Part shown: piece after piece, positions 58,007 through 64,000 of the stretch
Numbering within the stretch: the first letter of the stretch is position 1
How the letters are laid out: each line of letters opens with the position of its first letter
Source of the DNA: Candidatus Thiodiazotropha sp. (ex Codakia rugifera)
Lineage (GTDB): Bacteria; Pseudomonadota; Gammaproteobacteria; Chromatiales; Chromatiaceae
Direction of reading: 5' to 3'
DNA length: 64,000 nt
NCBI GenBank assembly: GCA_025656675.1
Contig: JAHXHN010000009.1
Span: 1 to 64,000 of the forward strand
Position numbers and translations under genes: made by a program
The notes under the pieces: generated by a model
The model's input: the letters and a program-made list of their open reading frames with translations, nothing else
Databases searched by the model: none
What the model was told of the DNA's origin: nothing

Positions 58007-58884
58007 AAGTAGGTTTGAGAGTTTGCGTCAATACCTTGAGCGGAGCAACATGGGGTGTTCCTGCACTGTTGAAGTTGTTCGATGAGTATAGTATTCAAGC
58101 CAGTTTCTTCTTTGCCACCGGTCCGGATAAAAGTGGACAATTGATCGGTCGAACTTTTCAACCCTGGTATCGAAACCTCGATTTAGTCTCTCGCTGCTAT
58201 GGATTGGTGTTACCCCCGCCTTTGAACTATCAGCGTGCGGTAGAAACAATGCGTTCAGTAGCAGCTGCAGGACATGAAACAGGTATCTTATGTCACGACA
58301 GAAGCCAATGGCTGGGTAGGATAGCTCATGCTGACGAGCAATGGACCCGGCAAGAGCTGAGCAGTGCCATCCATGCTTATGAGAATGTTTTCGGAAGCAA
58401 ACCTAAAAGTATTGCTGCTGCTGGCTGGCAGGTTAACCCCCATCTTTTGAAATTGGAGCAGATGCATGGGTTCAACTATGCTTGTGATGCCAGAGGGAAA
58501 ACGGCTTTTTTTCCAGTCTTGCAACAGGTTGAGTCATATTGCCCTCAACTGCCGACAACACTACCAACACTGAATGATCTTTTAATACAGGGCGGTGCAA
58601 TTACACCGGAAAACGTGCATGAGTATCTCTATGCTGAGAGTCAGCACATTCTTCCCCAAGGCCATGTCTATTCCTGTGATGCGGAGATGGAGGGCATGAC
58701 CTATCTGCCTTTAATGGAAAAGCTGGTTGTGATGTGGAAAGGGATGCAGGGTGGCATTCAACCTTTGAACCAGTTTATTGAAGAAGAGGATTTGCCAAAT
58801 ATTGCAAAGCACCAAGTTGGTTGGGCGCCGGATCCATCCGGTAAGGTTTACTATGCGACTCAGAGTGTGAAGTTGGATGGATGA
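58003..58884 (+). CDS. ArnD-like protein lacking deacetylase metal ligands
   Basis: The 293-residue protein aligns along its length with the polysaccharide deacetylase ArnD: GLRVCVNTLSGATWGVPALL, IQASFFFATGPDKSG, HETGILCHDRSQW, AAAGWQVNP and CDARG. However, ArnD has two aspartates in LRIDVDT (here CVN: C8, N10), and the HxxxH metal motif of GLHAWDH is GILCHDR here. The family fold is kept but the metal site is gone, so it is probably not a hydrolase; it may bind a lipid or sugar. Its ATG overlaps trhP, and a membrane protein gene follows 15 bases later. Confidence 0.8.
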   Translation: MKVGLRVCVNTLSGATWGVPALLKLFDEYSIQASFFFATGPDKSGQLIGRTFQPWYRNLDLVSRCYGLVLPPPLNYQRAVETMRSVAAAGHETGILCHDRSQWLGRIAHADEQWTRQELSSAIHAYENVFGSKPKSIAAAGWQVNPHLLKLEQMHGFNYACDARGKTAFFPVLQQVESYCPQLPTTLPTLNDLLIQGGAITPENVHEYLYAESQHILPQGHVYSCDAEMEGMTYLPLMEKLVVMWKGMQGGIQPLNQFIEEEDLPNIAKHQVGWAPDPSGKVYYATQSVKLDG

Positions 58885-58899
58885 TCCGGTCTGTGGGTT

Positions 58900-59283
58900 A
58901 TGAAAATTCCTGAGAATAAAGAGGAGTTTTTGGTATGGCCTCCAATGGGTGCAGGTGTTGCGCTATTCGTAGGTGCTACATTTTTAGATTCATTTGCTGC
59001 CTACAATGAAACTATTCAGAACATAGACGGCAACGCTGTTATGGTAGGCTATCTTTTTCCGATATGTATGGGTCTGGGGATTGCTTTCCGTCTGGCGGGT
59101 AAGTATTGGTTGGGGTTTGGCTGGCTGGCATTCCTGGTTTATGCCGGTGGAGTATTGATAAAACTCTTTTCTATCTCTGGGGTGATGGGACATATTTATG
59201 CACTACTTATCAGTTGCACCATTATGTTTGCGACTCAATCATTTTTTTTGTACCTGAAAAGGTTCAGGATAGGCAATACCTGA
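58900..59283 (+). CDS. Small integral membrane protein, unknown function
   Basis: The 127-residue protein has three or four hydrophobic helices (about 13-31, 45-62, 71-90 and 95-117) with short connecting loops. I do not recognise the family. It is 15 bases downstream of the ArnD-like gene, so trhP, the ArnD-like gene and this gene may form one transcript. The ribosome site is weak. Confidence 0.65.
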   Translation: MKIPENKEEFLVWPPMGAGVALFVGATFLDSFAAYNETIQNIDGNAVMVGYLFPICMGLGIAFRLAGKYWLGFGWLAFLVYAGGVLIKLFSISGVMGHIYALLISCTIMFATQSFFLYLKRFRIGNT

Positions 59284-59382
59284 ATCCACGAGTTCAGGTA
59301 ATAATTAGTCCGGGTAAGTTAACGATAACTACCTGCTACCTGGAATAGAATAATTGCCATACATCACATTGAAGGAACTGAG

Positions 59383-59805
59383 ATGTCTGAGTATGAGATA
59401 ACCGGTAGTTGCCTATGTGGCAAGGTTGTATATGTTATCAAAGGCAACCTTGGGATATTTCAGTACTGTAGCTGTTCGCGGTGCCGGAAGTTTACCGGTA
59501 GCGCATTCGCTTCTAACCTTTTAGTCTCTCCTGGCGATTTCGAATGGCGTGATGGTGAGAAATATCTTGGTAGATATGGATTGAAAGAGGCGAAACACTT
59601 TGCTACATCTTTCTGTACAAATTGTGGTTCTTCATTGCCTTGGTTAGCACAAACGGGAAAGGTGGTTGTAATACCGGCTGGTACACTCGACAAAGACCCT
59701 CAAATACGACCCTCTCAAAACATATTCTGTGCTTCGAGAGCGGTATGGTATGAAGAGCCTGCTTCTCTACCTGAATTTGAAGAACTTCCACCGGGTAAAA
59801 GCTAA
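59383..59805 (+). CDS. GFA/CENP-V-type zinc protein
   Basis: The 140-residue protein has the GFA-domain zinc ligands: GSCLCGKV (C10, C12), CSCSRCRKFTGSAF (a CxC/C group near 30-36) and CTNCGSSLP near residue 80. It is related to glutathione-dependent formaldehyde-activating enzymes but most small members have unknown function. It is preceded by a GGAACTGAG ribosome region. Confidence 0.88.
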   Translation: MSEYEITGSCLCGKVVYVIKGNLGIFQYCSCSRCRKFTGSAFASNLLVSPGDFEWRDGEKYLGRYGLKEAKHFATSFCTNCGSSLPWLAQTGKVVVIPAGTLDKDPQIRPSQNIFCASRAVWYEEPASLPEFEELPPGKS

Positions 59806-60255
59806 GCGGATTATCAGGACACTATTAACCGGGCAACCTAATATGTCACATCCAGGGTATTCTTGAAGCCCTTGACAGATAGTTTTAATTAAAGACAGGC
59901 TGATGTGTGCCTGGTTACAGATTTCGTTACCAAAACAGACTGTTGAATGGTATTACCTTTAGTGGGTGCGGCTCTGTCGCACTATCCCGACAAATATTAG
60001 GTACGGCAGGGCAGGCAAGGCCGCAACCTACGCCTGCATCTAAAGTAGACCATCTTCGATGATAGAAATTAAAAAATTGACTGGTCGCGGACTCAGTATA
60101 GAGGCGGCAGTGATTATCATCACGGTATTAGCAAACGATACAGTAAGTAGAGATGTAATCAAGATTATTACAAGAGGCAGGTGTAGGCATCCATGCCATT
60201 ATTATCCTGGATAACCCATCAGCCTCACATTGAGGGGATACCGTTAGCCCATAGG
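59806..60255. other. Intergenic region after the GFA gene
   Basis: No gene is supported between the GFA stop and the small-protein gene ending at 60256; a 66-codon minus-strand frame (60128-60328) is likely spurious. A perfect 8-bp inverted repeat GTTAGCCC/GGGCTAAC (60243-60250, 60264-60271) overlaps the end of that small gene. Confidence 0.5.
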
Positions 60256-60369
60256 TTAGATAAGGGCTAACCAGACCAGAACTGATGCCGTTATGACAGC
60301 AAGGGCCGCTAGTATTGTACCTGTACAAAAAATACAGATATTGCCAAGTCTGTTATTGTATGTAGTCAT
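60256..60369 (-). CDS. 37-residue single-span membrane protein
   Basis: The frame starts at ATG 60369 behind an excellent ribosome site (AGGAGAAGATAA), and encodes a short polar N-terminus followed by a hydrophobic helix (about residues 16-36, TGTILAALAVITASVLVWLA). The strong Shine-Dalgarno sequence and the clean hydrophobic helix support a real small membrane protein. No family is recognised. Confidence 0.5.
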   Translation of the reverse strand: MTTYNNRLGNICIFCTGTILAALAVITASVLVWLALI

Positions 60370-60656
60370 TTATCTTCTCCTGCCACATTTACGATTAAGA
60401 ATTATAATTAGTATTCAAAGTACTGATAATTTATCTATGTGGAATTTTGATTAAACTCCACAAATCGTAAGGTTAGTCACTGAATTAAAAAAAAGCAAAA
60501 AATTTCAAGGCATTTCAGAGGGTAAGCGTATTATGAAATACTGAATGTGGTGGCATGAACATACTTGCATATCTAACGGTTTAATTTTTTTTATGTCATT
60601 AAATCATCAGTTCATATGAAGAAGCTGATTGTAAATATCAATGTATTCATAACTTT
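60370..60656. other. AT-rich intergenic region upstream of the thioesterase
   Basis: About 290 very AT-rich bases divide the divergent small-protein and thioesterase genes. It should hold both promoters; I cannot assign boxes with confidence. Confidence 0.45.
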
Positions 60657-61097
60657 ATGGCAATAAGTTACATGAGTATGCTCGAAACATATAGGGGCGT
60701 CGTTTATCCATATCAGCTAGATCATATGGGACACATGAATGTTCAGTGGTATGCAGCAAAATTTGATGAGGCAACATGGCAACTATTCACGATAATCGGC
60801 CTAACATCCCAATATATGAGCGTGAATAATAGAGGTATGGCTGCATTGAAGCAGATTACTAACTATAGATTAGAGGTGTTTGCCGGTGATCCATTACTTG
60901 TAAAATCGCAGATTATTGAAGTAAGGAATAAATCCATTCGCTTTCTGCATGTTATGTACAGAGTGGATTCTATGCAGGAGGTAGCCAATAGTGAATTGGT
61001 TGGTGTGCATCTTGATCGAAATCTACACAAGTCATGTTCACTACCCTCTGTGATTAGAGAGCAGTGTGAAAAGTTAATTCAATCGTCAACGGAATAA
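60657..61097 (+). CDS. Acyl-CoA thioesterase-like hotdog protein
   Basis: The 146-residue protein is a 4HBT hotdog protein with YQLDHMGHMNVQWYAAKFDEATW near the start (Asp and Asn/His of the active-site region) and ALKQITNYRLEVFAGDPL. It would hydrolyse a short acyl-CoA or acyl-ACP. Three in-frame ATGs (60657, 60672, 60678) are possible starts, none with a strong ribosome site. Confidence 0.8.
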   Translation: MAISYMSMLETYRGVVYPYQLDHMGHMNVQWYAAKFDEATWQLFTIIGLTSQYMSVNNRGMAALKQITNYRLEVFAGDPLLVKSQIIEVRNKSIRFLHVMYRVDSMQEVANSELVGVHLDRNLHKSCSLPSVIREQCEKLIQSSTE

Positions 61098-61175
61098 GCG
61101 ATTTTCTCCAAATAACTGGCGGTTTGCTTCATTCGATAGTTTGATGCTGAAGGGCCAAATCCTAGAATAGTTATG

Positions 61176-61190
61176 CTAGGGCCTGTTAAC
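61176..61190. repeat. Dispersed 15-mer, copy 2
   Basis: CTAGGGCCTGTTAAC is the exact reverse complement of 44594-44608. It lies in the convergent gap between the thioesterase and the NadE-like gene. Confidence 0.45.
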
Positions 61191-61206
61191 ACTAATCCAT
61201 TACGCC

Positions 61207-62202
61207 CTACAAACCTAGTTCAGGAATCGAATCGATCAGATAGGGCTTGGCGTGCAGATAGTGGGTAGTCTTACGCTTATTATCAATATCCTGGAAAACA
61301 AACTTTGCCTGTTCTTCAGCGATGTTGAGCATGATGGCCAAGTCACTTGCGGAAGCACCAATATTATGCGCCCATAGCGCTTTATCCATCTCTTGATAGG
61401 GTAGTGCAAAGTAAAACTCGTCCTGTCCTTGCGGTAAGCTGTAAGTGTCAGTGGTTGGTATAGCGTTACAGATTGATTCGGGCAGGCCCAGGTGTTTTGC
61501 AAGTGCGTAGACCTGGGTTTTATATAAATGGGCGATTGGTTTCAGGTCAGCTGAGCCGTCACCGTTTTTCACGAAAAAACCCTGATCATATTCGAGTCTG
61601 TTGGGTGTGCCGATGACCGCATAGTTTAGACGGTCTGCGTGATAATACTCGATACTTTTTCTAATACGTTGTTTGTAATTGGTGGCAGCGACAATCTGAA
61701 GGTACTCCCTCAGATCGAGACGCTTCTCATGCATCTGACCCTGGGGGTCTTGGACCACCAGCATGAAGTGGTTAACCTGACCATTGAGCCCGCCTTTTAT
61801 GACAATCTTGTTTTTCCAGCCATCAGTATATTCAGGAAAGGTCTTTATAATCGCCTCATCCCTCGCATCGTAGCAACCAATAGCTTCCAGTGTTGCTGCA
61901 ATATTATGGGTAGTATGATCGACACCGAGATGTTCAATCAGCTGGCTACCCCGGGATTGTGTATCCTCTGCTGAATCCACTTCTGGGAGCTGAATGAAAA
62001 AGGCCTTGTTGGCACCGAATGCTTTGACTGCCAGGGTAGCCGATACAGAACTGTCAATACCACCCGATACCGCCACAACGACACCACGTCGCCTTAACTT
62101 GGAGCGCATGATGTTGCGCATTGTTTCACAGATTCTGTCAACCTCTTTGTCACGGTCGAAATTAATGATTTCATTTTCATACCGGTCAGCTAAAGCATGC
62201 AT
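61207..62202 (-). CDS. NAD synthetase-like ATP-dependent amidotransferase
   Basis: From ATG 62202, with GGAGAAT nine bases upstream, the protein has 331 residues and the N-type PP-loop SGGIDSS (46-52), the mid-protein GTPNRLEYDQGFFVKNGDGSAD and TTDTYSLPQGQDEFYFALPY motifs of NadE. NadE makes NAD+ from deamido-NAD+ and ammonia. It is longer than the usual 275-residue NadE and is in an operon with an acyl-CoA ligase and ACP. So it may amidate a specialised metabolite or sugar rather than serve NAD synthesis. There is no glutaminase domain. Confidence 0.82.
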   Translation of the reverse strand: MHALADRYENEIINFDRDKEVDRICETMRNIMRSKLRRRGVVVAVSGGIDSSVSATLAVKAFGANKAFFIQLPEVDSAEDTQSRGSQLIEHLGVDHTTHNIAATLEAIGCYDARDEAIIKTFPEYTDGWKNKIVIKGGLNGQVNHFMLVVQDPQGQMHEKRLDLREYLQIVAATNYKQRIRKSIEYYHADRLNYAVIGTPNRLEYDQGFFVKNGDGSADLKPIAHLYKTQVYALAKHLGLPESICNAIPTTDTYSLPQGQDEFYFALPYQEMDKALWAHNIGASASDLAIMLNIAEEQAKFVFQDIDNKRKTTHYLHAKPYLIDSIPELGL

Positions 62203-62326
62203 TCGTGATTCTCCAGATATTTTTCTGCTAGATTGTTCTATTAACCTAACCACTTGGGCTCATGTGAGACTTAACTCATTACTCCATCGGCCTAAGTTAT
62301 CATGTTCCTGTGTTCAGCGTGTATTT

Positions 62327-63856
62327 CTATTTTTGTAATAGAAATTTCTGTATTTTACCTGAGGCTGTTTTGGGCAGCTCTTCAATAAACTCGATTGTCT
62401 TTGGGATTTTATAGAGTGCAAGATTACTCTTACAGTGATGTTGGATCACCCTTTTTTCGAGGCTGTTATTTTTTTTCAGCACCACATACGCTTTTATAAC
62501 CTCTCCCAGCATTTCATCGGGGCAACCTACAACAGCGACTTCCAGGACCTGGTCGATCTCCTGGATCACCTCCTCAATCTCTTTCGGGCTGATTCGGTTA
62601 GCACCGCTTTTTATCATGTCGGATGACCGGCCATCGATATAGAGGTATCCATCTGCATCGGTATGGGCTAAATCGCCAGTATACAGCCAGCCATTCTTTA
62701 TGATTTCCGCAGTTTTCTCATTGTCCTTCCAATAGCCCTGCATGATGTTCTTGCCAGAAGCACAGATCTCACCCGTTTCTCCAGGTTGGGTAACTGTCCC
62801 CTCCTTGCTGCGTACTTCAATTGTTGTGTTCGGTATGGCAATACCGATAGAGCCTCGCTTTTCCTTAAGCATCTTTGGTGGTAGATAAGTCAATCTTGCA
62901 CCCGCTTCGGTTTGACCGTACATAATAAACAACTCAGTACCGGGTAGTGCGGATGATAATTTATCGGCCAGTGCAGGCGCCATTGCACCACCAGCCTGTG
63001 TGATATAGCGCAACATTGAGAGGTCATAATCTTTGATATTAACCCGGCCAAGTAATAGAGCGAATGTTGAGGGTACACCTGAAAATCCGGTCACTGCTTC
63101 ATTGACCATCTTTTCCATGACGCGGTGCGGATAGGCAAGACTGTTTTCCAATATCAATGAACCACCCACCGCCAGATGGGTATGTAGTATGGAGTTGCCA
63201 TAGGAGTAGTAGAAGGGCAGCACATTAAGAATGCTATCCCGTTCGGTGAGTTCAAGGTAACTCAGAATGGAATCGATGTTAGCCGAAAGATTACCATGGC
63301 TTAAGGTGACGCCTTTTGGATGCCCTGTTGTACCTGATGTGTAGATGATCGAAGCGAGATCAGATGGAATGAGGCTGGTGGTTGGCACTGGGGCTGTTAG
63401 GTCGAGTATCTGTTGCCAGGAAACGACTCTATCTGTCTGATCATCAGAACCCCCCCGGCCCACTGAGATTAACTCAATGTCCGATTTTATCTCTGCTGCT
63501 ATGGCTTTAAATTCTGGGTGTCGCTCATCAAAAAAAAGCCATTTGGCATCTGAGTGTCCTACCCAGTTAATGATATCCTTCGCCTTTGCTTGCGTGTTGA
63601 GTGCTACTGTGACGCCACCAACAGCCCATATCCCATAAAAAACAGCGGCGTATTCTACTGAATTGGTGATGACAAGGGAGACTCGGTCACCCTTTTTAAG
63701 TCCTGATTCCAGTAGGTACTGACTGATTTTCCCGACGCATTCAAAAAGATCCTGATAAGAGGCCCGTTGCTTATTATCTGCAATGGCGAGCGAATCAGGG
63801 TATTTGTTTACAGTCGTTTTAAAATGATCAAAGAGCGTAGTGGGCAAGGACGCCAC
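62327..63856 (-). CDS. AMP-forming acyl-CoA/acyl-ACP ligase
   Basis: The 509-residue adenylating enzyme starts with GTG directly next to the ACP stop. It has the ANL motifs: IIYTSGTTGHPKG (P-loop), MYGQTEAG, YTGDLAHTDADGYLYIDGR and the C-terminal catalytic lysine in PKTASGKIQKFL. Placed between an ACP gene and an NadE-like gene, it likely loads an acyl or carboxylic acid onto the ACP. Confidence 0.9.
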   Translation of the reverse strand: MASLPTTLFDHFKTTVNKYPDSLAIADNKQRASYQDLFECVGKISQYLLESGLKKGDRVSLVITNSVEYAAVFYGIWAVGGVTVALNTQAKAKDIINWVGHSDAKWLFFDERHPEFKAIAAEIKSDIELISVGRGGSDDQTDRVVSWQQILDLTAPVPTTSLIPSDLASIIYTSGTTGHPKGVTLSHGNLSANIDSILSYLELTERDSILNVLPFYYSYGNSILHTHLAVGGSLILENSLAYPHRVMEKMVNEAVTGFSGVPSTFALLLGRVNIKDYDLSMLRYITQAGGAMAPALADKLSSALPGTELFIMYGQTEAGARLTYLPPKMLKEKRGSIGIAIPNTTIEVRSKEGTVTQPGETGEICASGKNIMQGYWKDNEKTAEIIKNGWLYTGDLAHTDADGYLYIDGRSSDMIKSGANRISPKEIEEVIQEIDQVLEVAVVGCPDEMLGEVIKAYVVLKKNNSLEKRVIQHHCKSNLALYKIPKTIEFIEELPKTASGKIQKFLLQK

Positions 63857-63857
63857 A

Positions 63858-64000
63858 TTACTGCCTTTTTCTTTCGATAAAAGAGACGATGTTGTTCACC
63901 GAGTCCAGGTTTTCAGGCACCATTTCTGTATCTTCGACCTTGATTTCAAACTCATCTTCCAGAAAATAGATGACTTCCAGAATGCCGGTAGAGTCCAAGA
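63858..64000 (-). CDS. Acyl carrier protein, C-terminal part (5' end outside window)
   Basis: Forty-seven residues are visible before the TAA: LDSTGILEVIYFLEDEFEIKV, where S is the phosphopantetheine serine of the DSx motif, then VPENLDSVNNIVSFI, the ACP helix IV pattern. The stop is adjacent to the ligase start. It continues beyond the right edge. Confidence 0.8.
   Translation of the reverse strand, partial: LDSTGILEVIYFLEDEFEIKVEDTEMVPENLDSVNNIVSFIERKRQ

Noticed and set aside
60128-60328. 66-codon minus-strand frame
   Set aside because: No ribosome site or family pattern; the overlapping 37-residue frame has a much better start.
1-64000. CRISPR arrays
   Set aside because: No series of regularly spaced direct repeats with unique spacers was seen.

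Overview
The window is a piece of a gammaproteobacterial chromosome. The housekeeping half carries gltX, glnS, cvpA-purF, murI, yebC-ruvCAB, the complete tol-pal/cpoB cluster, queE/queC and UbiT/UbiU/UbiV, the oxygen-independent ubiquinone accessory factors. UbiTUV, a plant-type ferredoxin-NADP reductase and a TIGR03790 protein (a family known from exosortase-bearing genomes) suggest a respiratory environmental bacterium, perhaps Chromatiales-like. That placement is inference; no 16S gene is present.

Bases 1-15,073 are accessory DNA ending exactly at the 3' end of a tRNA-Val(CAC) gene. From the left: the end of a DUF3987/YfjI-type mobile-element gene; an intergenic stretch with an ATAGCA iteron-like cluster; a 1,521-residue STAND ATPase with an N-terminal PD-(D/E)XK-like nuclease (Avs-like antiviral architecture); then two decayed integrons lying tail to tail. 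Each has a degenerate IntI-type integrase pseudogene. The left one is on the plus strand (10673-11705) and the right one on the minus strand (12480-11865). Cassettes radiate outward from both, leftwards on the minus strand (about 10547-6889) and rightwards on the plus strand (about 12530-14819), with attC-like hairpins behind most genes. Cassette cargo includes a protein kinase overlapping a RuvC/RNase H-like protein, an HNH-like zinc protein, a coiled-coil and TPR membrane pair, a small membrane protein, a nonsense-mutated gene and a GIY-YIG-like protein. Several look like candidate phage-defence or toxin modules.

From 15 kb on, the genome is ordinary core with islands of interest. gltX and glnS are followed by a palindromic repeat, a tRNA-Ala gene with its own promoter and terminator, and cvpA-purF. 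A minus-strand operon at 29.7-22.9 kb encodes a TonB-dependent receptor, a periplasmic binding protein, a BarA/GacS-like hybrid kinase and murI, with overlapping junctions. UbiV/UbiU, two radical-SAM proteins and an HDOD regulator follow on the same strand. The plus-strand block 35.5-45.3 kb holds yebC-ruvCAB, ybgC-tolQRAB-pal-cpoB and queE-queC.

From 46.5 to 51.6 kb there is a galactofuranose glycan cluster (UDP-galactopyranose mutase plus three GT2 glycosyltransferases). It is followed by a TIGR03790 protein, an M1 peptidase, a ChaN-like/PDZ protein, TrhP, and an ArnD-like protein that has lost its deacetylase metal ligands. The right edge holds an acyl carrier protein, an acyl-CoA ligase and an NadE-like amidotransferase in one minus-strand operon that continues beyond the window.
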